A stretch of DNA of 64,000 bases from Haloarcula amylovorans (GTDB lineage: Archaea; Halobacteriota; Halobacteria; Halobacteriales; Haloarculaceae): assembly GCF_004681185.1 (NCBI RefSeq), contig NZ_SRIF01000002.1, positions 248,001 to 312,000 on the forward strand, read 5' to 3'. Both the position numbers and the translations under genes were made by a program. Under the pieces are notes generated by a model. It saw only the letters and a program-made list of their open reading frames with translations, searched no databases and was not told the DNA's origin. Positions 24,173 through 33,652 of this stretch are shown one piece after another. Numbering within the stretch: position 1 is the first letter of the stretch; every line of letters starts with the position of its first letter.

Positions 24173-24994
24173 CTACGCGACGGCCACGCCGACGACGTCG
24201 GGGAGGCCGAGCGAGCGCTGTCGCCACCCGCCGCGGCCGTCGGCGGTGGCCTCGTCCGCGGTGTCGACGAGGAAGGTCCCGTCCTCGGTGATGGCGTAGG
24301 TGTCGTCGCCGTAGGTCACGTCGATGACCCGTTCTCGGACCGGTAAATCGCAGGTCCACCAGTCGCCGTCCGTGAGGACGTACAGTTCGTCGGCGTCGGC
24401 CGCGTGGACGCGTCTGTCTCCGTCGCCGGACTGCGCGGTGTCGCTGGCGACGGCGCTGTGGCCGCCCGAGCGGAGCTCGGTCCACTCCGCGCCCGTCTGC
24501 TCGTAGAGACCGTCGGCGGTAGCGGCGTAGCCTGGCGTCACGTCGGTCACGTCGTGGAGACCGAGCCGGTTGCAGTCGGGGAGCGAGTAGACGCCGTCTT
24601 CGGCCCCCAGCAGGCCGCCGTCGATGGCGCGTACGTCCGCGACAGTACCCGTTTCGTGCCACGCGCCGTCGGCGTAGCGGCCGACTCGACCGTCGCCAGC
24701 GGCCAGCAAGCCGTCGGCGTCGTACCCCACCGCCGTCGCCGGTCCGAACCCGCTCTCGGCGAACCCATCGTCCGTCGAGACCAGCACCGACTCGTCGGTG
24801 GCGACCGCTATCTCGCCGTTCGCACCGGCGACATCCCGGGCCGAACATCGCTCTTCGAGGCTGAAACGACCGATCTGCCCGCCGGCGGTCTCGACGCGCG
24901 TGACGCCGAGCCCCGACGCGACGTAGGCGTGGGTCTGCGGGCGCGTCTCGCCGTACATCCGCTTCTCGGAGAGTGCGATGTCGTCGTCACTCAC
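24173..24994 (-). CDS. HVO_0234-like beta-propeller protein
   Basis: A protein of about 273 residues with repeated short beta units (GVTRVETAGGQIGRF, DESVLVSTDDGF, DGVYSLPDCNRLG, DELYVLTDGDWW, DTYAITEDGTFLV), fitting the haloarchaeal HVO_0234-type beta-propeller family. The YGETRPQTHAYVASGLGVTRV start is typical. The GTG at 24994 falls one base after the hemL stop, which suggests translational coupling; the frame continues to an ATG at 25027 inside hemL, which I consider less likely. The family's function is not established. Confidence 0.75.
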   Translation of the reverse strand: MSDDDIALSEKRMYGETRPQTHAYVASGLGVTRVETAGGQIGRFSLEERCSARDVAGANGEIAVATDESVLVSTDDGFAESGFGPATAVGYDADGLLAAGDGRVGRYADGAWHETGTVADVRAIDGGLLGAEDGVYSLPDCNRLGLHDVTDVTPGYAATADGLYEQTGAEWTELRSGGHSAVASDTAQSGDGDRRVHAADADELYVLTDGDWWTCDLPVRERVIDVTYGDDTYAITEDGTFLVDTADEATADGRGGWRQRSLGLPDVVGVAVA

Positions 24995-24995
24995 C

Positions 24996-26333
24996 TCATA
25001 TCGCCTCTTTGTACGCTTCGAGGGCATCGTCTATGTCCTCACCTGTGTGGGCATCACAGATGAACTGTGACTCGAACTGGTTCGCCGTCAGGAACACGCC
25101 CTGATCTTTCATCTCGGGCCAGAAGAGACGCTCCCAGCGCTCCGTCTCGGCTTGTTTGATGTCTCCAGCGTTCTTCGGGCAGTGTTCGTAGCGGGGACAC
25201 GCTTGCCGCTGCTGACAACCAGCGTCGCAGTGTCCCTCGAAGGTATCAGGTGCGTCTCGTGTGAAGACGACCTTGAACATCGAGTCAGTACCGACGACGG
25301 TGTATTCGGGGGCCTGGTCTTCGAGGATATCCTGCAGGCCCGAGCGCAGTCGCTCGCCGAGACCGTTGACGTGGTCGTATACGTCGTTTTCGGCCGCGTA
25401 CCGCAGCGTTTCCAGACCGGCGGCCATCGTCACCGGGTGGCCCGAGAACGTCCCGGACTGGAAGACGTCTCCCGCGGGCGTGAACTGCTCGAGTATCTCG
25501 CTTTTCCCACCGATCGCGCCGACGGGGAACCCGCCGCCGACGATCTTCCCGAACGTCGTGAGGTCGGGGTCGATGTCGAACTTCCCCTGGGCGCACTGGA
25601 GGCCGCCGACGCGGAAGCCGGTGATGACCTCGTCGAAGACGAGGAGCGAACCGTGTTCGTCACAGAGGTCCCGGAGCGTCTCGTGGTACCCCTCGACGGG
25701 GTGGACGATGCCGTAGTTGCCGAGGATGGGTTCGGTGAGGACGGCGGCGATGTCGTCGCCGTGCTTGGCGAACACCGTGTGCGCGGCTTCCTCGTCGTTG
25801 AACGGAACCGTCAGCGTGTGCTCGGCGAAACTCTCGGGGATGCCGGGACTGGAGGGGTGAGTGTCGTCGCCCTCGCCCTCGACCAGCGTGGACTCCTGTG
25901 CGCCGTGATAGCCGCCCTGCATCACGACGATCTTGTCCCGACCCGTGTATCCGCGTGCTAGTCGCACCGCGGAGACGGTGGCTTCTGTGCCGCTGTTGAC
26001 GAAGCGCACCATCTCGACGCTGGGGACGTGTCGTGTGACGAATTCCGCGAGTTCCACCTCGACTTCGGTGGGCGCGCCGTACATCGGTCCCTCCGAAGCG
26101 CGTTGCTGGACAGCCGACTGGACCTGTTCGGGCATGTCGTGACCTAACAGCAGGGGGCCGTACCCCATCACGAAATCGAGGTAGCGGTTGCCGTCGGCGT
26201 CGACGACGTGGCCGCCGTCGCCCTTCTGGACGAAGAAGGGGTAGGGGCGGATGGCACGCACTGATGAGTTGACGCCGCCGGGCATCACCGAGAGCGCCCG
26301 GTCGTACAGGGCTCGTGACTGCTCGTGGTTCAT
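24996..26333 (-). CDS. hemL: Glutamate-1-semialdehyde 2,1-aminomutase
   Basis: A 445-residue PLP enzyme that converts glutamate-1-semialdehyde to 5-aminolevulinate, the C5 route to haem, sirohaem and cobamides. The PLP lysine is in [18 protein letters not shown] near residue 265, and the N-terminal [11 protein letters not shown] and the [20 protein letters not shown] block fit the family. ATG 26333 gives the normal length. HemB is encoded about 8 kb away on the same strand. A cysteine-rich stretch near the C terminus ([18 protein letters not shown]) is a notable haloarchaeal feature. Confidence 0.95.
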   Translation of the reverse strand: MNHEQSRALYDRALSVMPGGVNSSVRAIRPYPFFVQKGDGGHVVDADGNRYLDFVMGYGPLLLGHDMPEQVQSAVQQRASEGPMYGAPTEVEVELAEFVTRHVPSVEMVRFVNSGTEATVSAVRLARGYTGRDKIVVMQGGYHGAQESTLVEGEGDDTHPSSPGIPESFAEHTLTVPFNDEEAAHTVFAKHGDDIAAVLTEPILGNYGIVHPVEGYHETLRDLCDEHGSLLVFDEVITGFRVGGLQCAQGKFDIDPDLTTFGKIVGGGFPVGAIGGKSEILEQFTPAGDVFQSGTFSGHPVTMAAGLETLRYAAENDVYDHVNGLGERLRSGLQDILEDQAPEYTVVGTDSMFKVVFTRDAPDTFEGHCDAGCQQRQACPRYEHCPKNAGDIKQAETERWERLFWPEMKDQGVFLTANQFESQFICDAHTGEDIDDALEAYKEAI

Positions 26334-26655
26334 AGCGCGGCTTTCGAACGCTGCCTGAAAGAACCTGACGGGTCGCCCGTTCGCCTCGACGAGCGCGTCG
26401 TCCCCCCTGTTCGTGACGCAGTGGACATTCGTTCGATGGTGCGCGTATATTTGGCATTCCTTCAATCCAAATATTCGTAATGAGAAATAAAATCACGTGC
26501 TGGACGTTCGTCTCGGATTCGAACGGTATTGTGGGTATGTTTGATGGACAGTGTTTTAGAACTCTATCTGAACAGTATATGTGTGAAAGAGCGGACGTTC
26601 GAACAACGGCGAGCGATAAAAGTACCTAATCTATAATAACTGGAGCGACTTACCG
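26334..26655. other. AT-rich 322-base divergent gap between hemL and nirA
   Basis: This spacer is clearly more AT-rich than its surroundings. It holds the hemL promoter region on one side and, on the other, a TATA-like GCGATAAAAG at 26613-26622 followed by ATCTATAATAA before nirA. A GGAG sequence at 26642-26645 could serve as ribosome binding site for nirA. No gene is visible. Confidence 0.5.
26613..26645 (+). promoter_or_regulatory. Candidate nirA promoter and ribosome binding site
   Basis: GCGATAAAAG lies about 43 bases before the start codon and could act as BRE/TATA. The GGAG at 26642 is ten bases from the ATG, at usual SD spacing. No nitrogen-control operator was recognised by eye. Confidence 0.35.
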
Positions 26656-28422
26656 ATGGCACACAAGAAAGAGGACGTCAAAGGCGAACTGTACGGTGAC
26701 GAGGTCAGAGAGAAGCTAGAGGAGTTCGCGGAACGCGGTTGGGAGTCGATTCCGGAGGACGAACGGTCAGCGTGGTTTACGCGATTCAAGTTCTGGGGCG
26801 TATTCCACCACCGCGGCGGGCAGGAGTCGTATTTCATGATGCGCCTGACCAACTGCGGCGGGATCCTGGAACCGGAACAGCTCCGCGCGATCGGCGAAGT
26901 CGCCCGCGACTACGCGAAGGGACCGGCCGAGAACCCCGAGTTCGGCAACGGCTGGATCGACCTCACGACGCGACAGTCGATCCAACTGCACTGGCTGAAA
27001 CTCGAAGACATCCCCGAGATCTGGGAGAAACTCGAAGCGGTCGGCGTCTCCTCTCGCTCCGCGGGCGGGGACACGATGCGCAACATCTCGGGCTGCCCGG
27101 TCGCCGGGAAAGCCGAGGAGTTCGTCGAGTCCCGTCCCATCTTAGACGAGATTCAGGAGACGATTCGCGGCGACAACGAACTATCGAACATGCCCCGGAA
27201 GTTCAACATCTCGGTGTCGGGCTGTCGACAGGGCTGCGCGCAGGACGCCATCAACGACATCGGGCTGGAACCGGCCCACAAGTTCATCGACGGGGAGGAC
27301 GTCGAAGGGTTCAACCTCCGCGTCGGCGGTGGCCTCGGCGGCCGCGAACCGCGCGAGGCGCGCCCGCTGGATCTGTTCGTCCGGCCGGAACACGCCGTCG
27401 AGACGGTACGTGCGTTCGTCGAACTGTACCACGAGGAGGGGAACCGGCAGAACCGCTCGAAGAACCGGGCTCGTTTCTTCGTCGATGAGTGGGGCACCGA
27501 CGATATCCGCGAGGCACTCGACGAGCGACTCGACTTCGAGTTCGAGTCCTCCGGGACGGACTTCCGCGGCGAGTACAGCTACAACGCCGGGAAGTCGGCC
27601 CAGCAGGGTGCTCACGACCACGTCGGCGTCTACGACCAGCAGGACGGCAAGAACTACGTCGGCCTCTCGGTGCCCGTCGGCCGCCTCCCCGCCGAGGAAG
27701 CGATCGAACTCGCAGACCTGGCAGCCGAGTACGGCTCCGGCGAGGTGCGACTGACCCGTCGACAGAACCCGCTCGTCATGGACGTGCCCGACGAGCGACT
27801 CGACGACCTGCTCGACGAACCGCTCCTGGCGAAGCACAAGCCCGAACCGAATTCGTTCGTGCAGGGCGCGATGGCCTGTACCGGGACGGAGTTCTGCTCG
27901 CTCGCACTGACGGAGACGAAAGCGCGGATGGCTCGGACGCTCCGCTGGTTGGGCGAAAACATCGATGTTCCCGACGACGTGGACCGTATCAAGATGCACT
28001 TCTCCGGGTGTACGGCCGACTGCGGGCAGGCGATGACCGCCGATATCGGTCTCCAGGGGATGCGCGCCCGCAAGGACGGCGAGATGGTCGAGGCGATGGA
28101 CGTCGGCGTCGGCGGCGGGATGGGCGACGAACCCACGTTCATCGATTGGGTCCGCCAGCGCGTGCCCGCCGACGAGGTTCCGGGGATGCTCGCCAATCTC
28201 CTCGAAGCCTACGCCGCGCTCCGCGAGGAGGGGCAGACCTTCCGTGAGTGGGTCGACGCGACGGGCCACGAGACCATCGTCGAACTCGCGGAACCCGAGG
28301 AGGTCGAAGGGTACGAGGACCCCTGTCTCGCCGACGGCAAGCAGTCGTGGTACCCCTTCGACGACGGCGAGAGTCCGGCCCCGACGGACGCAGAGGGGGT
28401 GCCGCTGTCGGCCGACGACTGA
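26656..28422 (+). CDS. nirA: Ferredoxin-dependent nitrite reductase (assimilatory, NirA type)
   Basis: A 588-residue sirohaem/4Fe-4S enzyme with two duplicated ferredoxin-like and sirohaem domains. The cluster ligands are ACTGTEFC (C-x5-C) near residue 414 and FSGCTADCGQ (C-x3-C) near residue 453. SGCPVAGK and SVSGCRQGCAQDAINDIG occur in the first half. It reduces nitrite to ammonium with electrons from ferredoxin. A sulfite reductase is the main alternative, but the CTG-type ligand segment and the amt-glnK operon nearby favour nitrite. Confidence 0.88.
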   Translation: MAHKKEDVKGELYGDEVREKLEEFAERGWESIPEDERSAWFTRFKFWGVFHHRGGQESYFMMRLTNCGGILEPEQLRAIGEVARDYAKGPAENPEFGNGWIDLTTRQSIQLHWLKLEDIPEIWEKLEAVGVSSRSAGGDTMRNISGCPVAGKAEEFVESRPILDEIQETIRGDNELSNMPRKFNISVSGCRQGCAQDAINDIGLEPAHKFIDGEDVEGFNLRVGGGLGGREPREARPLDLFVRPEHAVETVRAFVELYHEEGNRQNRSKNRARFFVDEWGTDDIREALDERLDFEFESSGTDFRGEYSYNAGKSAQQGAHDHVGVYDQQDGKNYVGLSVPVGRLPAEEAIELADLAAEYGSGEVRLTRRQNPLVMDVPDERLDDLLDEPLLAKHKPEPNSFVQGAMACTGTEFCSLALTETKARMARTLRWLGENIDVPDDVDRIKMHFSGCTADCGQAMTADIGLQGMRARKDGEMVEAMDVGVGGGMGDEPTFIDWVRQRVPADEVPGMLANLLEAYAALREEGQTFREWVDATGHETIVELAEPEEVEGYEDPCLADGKQSWYPFDDGESPAPTDAEGVPLSADD

Positions 28423-28941
28423 GCATCACGACTGCGCCGGGTTTCTCCCGGCATCCCGACGCCGCTGGCCGTACAGCCGGCATTCCGACGGAACCGCTCG
28501 TGTCCACGCGTTCCGTCGAGTCGTCTTTTCGCGATTTGTCCTTTCACTCACGACTCGACAGCGTCGGCTCCGGCGACGGTGGCTACCGCTCTCCGCCACT
28601 CCACTCGCCGAGGCAGTGTACTCGGCGGTTTCGTTCCCGTCTGGCGTCGTCTATATGGCTACCCGTTTTCGAACCCGCTCGACGTGCGTTGCAGCCGTGC
28701 GAGTTCGTTGGAGCGGCTATCGGCCTGTCTATCGCTATCGAATTCCGCTGGTCCCCGGACTATCAGTGCCGGTCATCTCCCCGGGTTCACGGCTGCCGAC
28801 TCCCGGCGACGAGCGACCGGTGACAGCAGTCATCCGGACCATCGAGACGGAGCGCTGTATCTCTACGCGTTCGCATCTGAACGTTCGACGCGCTGCCGGG
28901 AGGTTCGAACCGAGAAAAGGGCAACTGGCCGCAAAAACTGC
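28423..28941. other. 519-base gap with no supported gene
   Basis: The gap lies between the nirA stop and the stop of the Lrp gene, so it is convergent on both sides. Frames are open on several strands, but their translations are Arg/Ser-rich low-complexity peptides without domain features. A decayed gene or an undetected RNA is possible, but nothing positive supports either. Confidence 0.4.
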
Positions 28942-29400
28942 TTACTCGTCGGAGTCGTCGACCGGGAACTGCTCGTGTTCGCGGACGGTGTTCAGGACGA
29001 CCGACGTCGCGGCCGACCGGACGTCCGGGTCGGTGAGCAGGTCCTTGATGCGGGCGTTCATCTCGTCGGTGTCGCGGAACTTCCCGACGGCGACGATGTC
29101 GTGACTCCCCGTCACCTCGTAGACGGCGACCATGTTTCGCTGGTCGCGAAGTCGGTCGGTCACGCTTTCGAGGCCGCTGCCGTCCACCGAGAGCTGGAAG
29201 ACGGCAGTAACGTCGTAGCCAAGCGCCGCGTAGTCGATGCGGGCGGTGTACTCCTCGATGACGCCCGTTTCGACCAGTTGATCCATCCGGCGCGAGACGG
29301 TCGTCGCGGCGACACCCGTCTCGGCAGCGACGTCGCGGGCGCTGGCCCGGCCGTCGCGCAACAGTGCGTTCACGACCCGCCTGTCGATATCGTCGACCAT
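28942..29400 (-). CDS. Lrp/AsnC-family transcriptional regulator
   Basis: A 152-residue regulator. Residues about 1-60 form the winged HTH (DDIDRRVVNALLRDGRASARDVAAETGV, then VSRRMDQLVETGVI) and the rest is the RAM/ligand-binding domain (TGSHDIVAVGKFRDTDEMNARIKDLL). It is the third gene of the amt-glnK unit, with ten bases between glnK and this ATG. Members often sense amino acids such as glutamine, which would suit nitrogen control, but the effector is unknown. Confidence 0.88.
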   Translation of the reverse strand: MVDDIDRRVVNALLRDGRASARDVAAETGVAATTVSRRMDQLVETGVIEEYTARIDYAALGYDVTAVFQLSVDGSGLESVTDRLRDQRNMVAVYEVTGSHDIVAVGKFRDTDEMNARIKDLLTDPDVRSAATSVVLNTVREHEQFPVDDSDE

Positions 29401-29410
29401 TGCCGGCCGC

Positions 29411-29767
29411 TCAGACGGCCTCTGGTCCACGTTTGCCCGTCCGGACTTGGTAGGCGTCGTCGACCGGCAGGACGAAGATCTTCCCGTCGCCCTTCTCGCC
29501 GGTGTGGGCCGCGTCCGCGATGGCTTCGACGACGTCGTCTGCGGGGATATCCGCGACGACGGTCTCTATCTTGACCTTCTGGTGGAGGTCGACGACGTAC
29601 TCCTCGCCGCGCCACTGCCCCTTCTTCGCGGGCTGTGAGCCGCGGCCGGAGACGTTCGTCACCGTCAGCGAGGGCGCGCCGACTTCCGCGAGCCCTTGCT
29701 TGACGTCGCCGAGTTTGTCCGGTCGAACCATCGCCACGATCATCTTGATCTCTTGGTCGTCAGTCAT
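29411..29767 (-). CDS. glnK: P-II signal protein GlnK
   Basis: A 118-residue P-II protein, the nitrogen-status sensor that binds ATP, ADP and 2-oxoglutarate and blocks the Amt channel. The T-loop region reads [20 protein letters not shown]; the residue equivalent to Tyr51 is kept (EEY) while the Tyr46 equivalent is Trp. The C-terminal signature [22 protein letters not shown] is typical. The start at 29767 lies eight bases inside the end of amt, indicating coupled translation. Confidence 0.95.
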   Translation of the reverse strand: MTDDQEIKMIVAMVRPDKLGDVKQGLAEVGAPSLTVTNVSGRGSQPAKKGQWRGEEYVVDLHQKVKIETVVADIPADDVVEAIADAAHTGEKGDGKIFVLPVDDAYQVRTGKRGPEAV

Positions 29768-31058
29768 CTTTGGAACCTCCGTCTGCGCGCACGCTCTCAC
29801 TCACTATACCACCGTCGGCGACGACGCTGTCGCCGGAGCCGAACTCGGGGTAGGTCTCGACGCCGTGTTCGCTGACGTCGAGGCCTTCCTGCTCGTGTTC
29901 GGGCGTGACGCGGGCCTGTCCAATCGCCTTGAGGACGCCCCAGATGAGGCCGGTCGAGACGATGGTCCACGCCGCGATGACGGCGACGCCGATGGCCTGT
30001 GCGACGAACGCGTTGAGGACCGAATCAACGACGCCGGGGGCGGCGACGAACGGGTATAGCAGCGTGCCCAGCACGCCTGCGCTCCCGTGGACCGGGAAGA
30101 CCGCACAAACGTCGTCTATCTGCAGGCGCTTCTCGACGAAGCCGAACACGAGCGGGAGCTGGACGCCCGCGAGGCCGCCGACGACGAACGCGCCCCACCA
30201 CGACGTGGTGTGGGGAATCGCCGTGATGCCGACCAGTCCGGCCAGCAGGCCGTTGGCGACGTACAGCGTGTCGACTTTCCCGGTGCGGACCCACGCCATG
30301 AGCCCGGCACCCATCGCACCGCAGGCCATCGCGAGCGTGGTCGTCATGGCGACCCGACCCAGCTGATCGCCGAGGAATGCGCCGTCACCGCCGATGATGG
30401 CGGAGGTGCCGACGTTGAAGCCGTACCAGCCGAACGCGAGGAGGAGCGTCCCCAGCACGGCGAAGGTCAGCGAGTGGCCGGGAATGACGTTGACGCTCCC
30501 GTCTTCGTTGTACCGGCCCATGCGCGGACCGAGGACGTACGCCGCCGTCAGGCCGGCGATGCCGCCCATGCCGTGGACGATCATGCCGCCTGCGAAGTCG
30601 GTGAAGGCCGCACCACCGAAGCTGATGTACGCGCCGGCCCACGTGATACCCGTGACGACGGGGTAGATGACCGCCGCCAGCAGGAACGTGTAGGTGATGT
30701 ACGCCCGGAGCTTCGCGCGACCGGCCACCGCCCCGGAGACGATGGTTGCGGCCGTCATAGCGAAGACAGCGCCGTAGAGCCAGTCGATCCAGCCGGTGCC
30801 GCTGGCCGATGCGGCAGAGGCGAACCCGCTCCCGCCGACCAGCGACGAGATACCGGCACCGATGAGGAAGAACACCGTCACCCCGACAGACCACGTCAGC
30901 AGGTTCTTCGTGAGTTGGTTCGCTACGTTCTTCGAGCGCACCTGCCCGGCTTCGAGCATGGCGAAACCGGCGTGCATGAAGAAGATGAGGAACGATACGA
31001 CCAGTATCCACGTGTAATTGAGCGCGTCCGCGGTGACTTGGAGTGGTGCGAGTACCAT
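29760..31058 (-). CDS. amt: Ammonium transporter Amt
   Basis: A 432-residue channel with 11 predicted helices. The N-terminal [20 protein letters not shown] and the twin pore histidines, [10 protein letters not shown] and [11 protein letters not shown], are present. It conducts ammonium/ammonia into the cell. The gene precedes and overlaps glnK, the classical amtB-glnK arrangement but in the order amt first. An AT-rich promoter region lies upstream. Confidence 0.95.
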   Translation of the reverse strand: MVLAPLQVTADALNYTWILVVSFLIFFMHAGFAMLEAGQVRSKNVANQLTKNLLTWSVGVTVFFLIGAGISSLVGGSGFASAASASGTGWIDWLYGAVFAMTAATIVSGAVAGRAKLRAYITYTFLLAAVIYPVVTGITWAGAYISFGGAAFTDFAGGMIVHGMGGIAGLTAAYVLGPRMGRYNEDGSVNVIPGHSLTFAVLGTLLLAFGWYGFNVGTSAIIGGDGAFLGDQLGRVAMTTTLAMACGAMGAGLMAWVRTGKVDTLYVANGLLAGLVGITAIPHTTSWWGAFVVGGLAGVQLPLVFGFVEKRLQIDDVCAVFPVHGSAGVLGTLLYPFVAAPGVVDSVLNAFVAQAIGVAVIAAWTIVSTGLIWGVLKAIGQARVTPEHEQEGLDVSEHGVETYPEFGSGDSVVADGGIVSESVRADGGSKDD

Positions 31059-31392
31059 GATTCGTATTGGTTTTCGTTATGATTGCGTTTGAACGTCCAA
31101 CTTTATCCTCTCTTCCACCAACTTCGTCAACTCGTTCACGGAGAAACATCTGGTAACACCACTACATAAGGGTTGGCTTTACGAAGATAGTCATTTAGTG
31201 GTATCAGGAAGACGAACGTCCAGATTGCAGTAGAGTATTATGGATATAAGGTTGTTCTCCGTCAAGAAAATACGCATCTGTCTGCTAGTATTCTGGACGA
31301 ACGTGAACCCGTAGTTCACCCGGAAACGGTGAAAACGGGGTGTTTCGCTTGCGCGCACTCCGAATCTCGGGGCGAGTATCGTCGGTTCGCGG
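31059..31392. other. AT-rich 334-base upstream region of amt
   Basis: The stretch is markedly AT-rich compared with its surroundings, consistent with the regulatory region of the nitrogen operon, which reads away from it. On the other side is the stop of the DUF58-operon membrane protein. No operator could be assigned with confidence. Confidence 0.45.
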
Positions 31393-31890
31393 TCACCGTC
31401 GGAGCGCCGCTGTCAGCGCGACGCCGGCCAGGACGAGGCTCGCCAGCGCGAGCGGCGATAGCGCCGGCACGTCGATGCGAAAGAGTAGCGTCGTCAGCGC
31501 CGTGGCCCCGCCGACCAGCGCCGTCGTTCCGGCGACGTGGCCCAACTCGACGGACCGACTCGGTGCGGTACCGAGGTCCTCGTAGAGGTCCACCGCGGCG
31601 TGACCGAACGTCCACGCGAGCACCGTCCCAGCCCCTGCGACCAGCGCGGTCGCCGTCGTCGCGCCCTGTAACGCGGCGACTACCACTTCGAGGAACAGCG
31701 CCCCTCCGGCGAGGTCGACCAGTCTGTCGGAGCGGAGGGCCCCTCCACCGATCAGCAACAGCACCCCGGCCACACCGGCGACGGTCGAGAACAGGCCGAG
31801 ACCGGCAGCAAACAGCGCCGTGAGCGCGGCGACGACAGCCGCAGCGCCACAGACGAGTCCCGTATGCGCCGTCATCAGTGCGTCCTCCAC
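31393..31890 (-). CDS. Membrane protein of the DUF58/DUF4129 cluster
   Basis: A protein of up to 165 residues with five or six hydrophobic helices and few charged residues outside a central AAVDLYEDLG loop. No catalytic motif is visible. Its 5' end overlaps the DUF58 gene by 16 bases, so it is the last gene of that operon; the nearby MTAHTGL could be the real start, only a few codons in. Haloarchaea often carry such a partner gene beside DUF58, but its role is unknown. Confidence 0.65.
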   Translation of the reverse strand: MEDALMTAHTGLVCGAAAVVAALTALFAAGLGLFSTVAGVAGVLLLIGGGALRSDRLVDLAGGALFLEVVVAALQGATTATALVAGAGTVLAWTFGHAAVDLYEDLGTAPSRSVELGHVAGTTALVGGATALTTLLFRIDVPALSPLALASLVLAGVALTAALRR

Positions 31891-33131
31891 GCCCGGGCGG
31901 TCAGCTGCTGGAGCGACTCGTCGGCCCCCCAGTCGTGAACGTCCACGCCGACGGCCCGCAGTCCGCGCAGTCGGTCGCGCCGCTCCAGCCTGGCGAGCCG
32001 ATGGCCGCCGGTGTCGGTCGCGGTTGGGTCCGGGCTCACGACCGTCACCGGATGGTCCCTGGCGGCGAGTCGGCGGACGACCGCCGCGCTGTCGTCGTCA
32101 CACAGCGGCGAGACGAACACCACGTTGACGCCGCTCGGCAACTGTGCCAGCAGGCGGTCGACGTCCGGGGCTTCGGTGACCGGCGAGACGGCGAATGCGC
32201 GGTCGGTCCGTAATTGCTCGCGTGCCCGCCGTCGGTGTGCTCTGCTCGTATCTGGGTCGAGCCACGCCCAGTGGGGCGAGTACGCCGCGACGCCGACCGC
32301 GTGGCCGTCCTCGGGGAGGCCCTCGACGAGCGCCACCGCGGCCGTGACGCCTCGCTCGACGGCCGTCTGTGCGTCCGGTCGCGGGGCGAGAGCGGCTTCC
32401 TTTCGAGCGTCGACGACGACCACGACCCGCGCGGACTGCTCGCGGCGGAACTCGACCGTCGTAAGGTCGCCCGTGCGTGCGTATCGGTTCCAGTCCACAC
32501 GAGACAGGGGGTCGTTCGAGCGGTGTTCTCGAAGCGCGTAGAAGGACAGCCCCTCCCCGCCCTCGTCGATCGGGACCTGTCCGGGCCGGTGTTTCGACTG
32601 CGGCACCAGCGGAAGCAGCGCCGACCCGGCCGGTCGGTCCCACGTCACCGCGTCCGGTTCGGCGTCGACGCGCGCCCGACGAGCGACCACGCCGACGACG
32701 TCCCTGACGACCACCGTCGCCGGGTCGAACACGCAGCGGCCGCTCCCGCTGGCAATCTCGTAGGTGACCGTCGTCTGTGCGCCCGGGCGGAGCGTCGCCC
32801 CCAGCGACGCCGACCCGTTCACCACCCGAACCGAATCGGGGACGCCGTCGGCGACCCGCAGGTCGGGAATCGTCCGCTGGCCGTCGTTGCGGACGGTGAG
32901 TTCGACGGTCACCGGTTCGCCGACGCCGGGGTCGGACGGGGTGAGGGAACGCCGGACGGAGACGCTGACCGCCGGCGGGACGGCGACCCGGTCGTACGCG
33001 CTCAGCGTGACGCCGACGCCGCCGAGCAACACCAGCGCCGGGGTCTGTGCCACGAGACCGACCGCGACGGCGACCAGCGCCGCCCCGCCGAGGCCGAACC
33101 AGCGACCGGTCCGATGGACTTCCTCGGTCAT
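31875..33131 (-). CDS. DUF58-domain protein
   Basis: A 418-residue protein with two membrane helices near the N terminus (about 12-45), a beta-rich middle segment (LTVRNDGQRTIPDLRV) and the DUF58 core near residue 210-260 (DEGGEGLSFYALREHRSNDPLSRVDWNRYARTGDLTTVEF, whose central part SNDPLSRVDWNRYAR is diagnostic). The C-terminal part is vWA-like (VVVVDARKEAAL). DUF58 proteins usually act with a MoxR AAA+ ATPase, which is not encoded next to this cluster. Its start at 33131 overlaps the upstream gene by four bases. Confidence 0.85.
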   Translation of the reverse strand: MTEEVHRTGRWFGLGGAALVAVAVGLVAQTPALVLLGGVGVTLSAYDRVAVPPAVSVSVRRSLTPSDPGVGEPVTVELTVRNDGQRTIPDLRVADGVPDSVRVVNGSASLGATLRPGAQTTVTYEIASGSGRCVFDPATVVVRDVVGVVARRARVDAEPDAVTWDRPAGSALLPLVPQSKHRPGQVPIDEGGEGLSFYALREHRSNDPLSRVDWNRYARTGDLTTVEFRREQSARVVVVVDARKEAALAPRPDAQTAVERGVTAAVALVEGLPEDGHAVGVAAYSPHWAWLDPDTSRAHRRRAREQLRTDRAFAVSPVTEAPDVDRLLAQLPSGVNVVFVSPLCDDDSAAVVRRLAARDHPVTVVSPDPTATDTGGHRLARLERRDRLRGLRAVGVDVHDWGADESLQQLTARAWRTH

Positions 33132-33652
33132 CGTTCGTCCCGCTGGAGCAGTTCGGCCGTCGCGTGGGCGACCCGCCGACGGAACGGCCGACTCCCGGTG
33201 AGCCACCCCGAGAGCCGAGTGAGCGCCGAAATCGGCGTACCGTCGAGCAGCGCTCGTGCGTCGTCATCGTCGGTCCACGACCCGTCTTCGAGCGCCGCTT
33301 TCGCGTCGTCGCGTGACCGCCCTTCGCGTTCGAGGACCGAGACACTGACCGCCTCGACGCGGTCGCGAATGGCGTCTCGACCCGTGCCCGCGGCCATCGC
33401 CGCGTCGAGGTCGTCGCCGGGCACCGCGGCGTGCTGGCTGTCGGTGTCGGGGAGTCGGGGTCCGCGCTCGCCGTCGAGCGAGCGGACCAGAAACGCGAGG
33501 AGAGCGACGGCACCAGCCACCACCGAGACCGCAAGCAACGGGAGGTCCGAGACGGTCCCCGAGGGGAGCGTCGGTTCGCCGACGGCGATCAGTCCGACAG
33601 CGAGCGCTGTCGCGCCAGCACCGACAGCTACGGGAAACGGCCGGAGATTCAC
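33128..33652 (-). CDS. DUF58-cluster membrane protein
   Basis: A 174-residue protein with two N-terminal hydrophobic helices (about residues 7-27 and 39-58) and a charged C-terminal domain that includes VLEREGRSRDDAKAALEDGSW and RLSGWLTGSRPFRRRVAHATAELL. It overlaps both neighbours by four bases, so it belongs to the operon. Equivalent genes recur in haloarchaeal DUF58 clusters, but no function is known. Confidence 0.7.
   Translation of the reverse strand: MNLRPFPVAVGAGATALAVGLIAVGEPTLPSGTVSDLPLLAVSVVAGAVALLAFLVRSLDGERGPRLPDTDSQHAAVPGDDLDAAMAAGTGRDAIRDRVEAVSVSVLEREGRSRDDAKAALEDGSWTDDDDARALLDGTPISALTRLSGWLTGSRPFRRRVAHATAELLQRDER

Noticed and set aside
28244..29574. Forward-strand frames of 286 and 331 residues between nirA and amt
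   Set aside because: They lie partly antisense to the Lrp and glnK genes and are Arg/Ser-rich without a recognisable domain.
30087..31082. 331-residue forward frame across amt
   Set aside because: It is antisense to the membrane helices of Amt, giving a charged Glu/Arg/Asp-rich translation typical of shadows.
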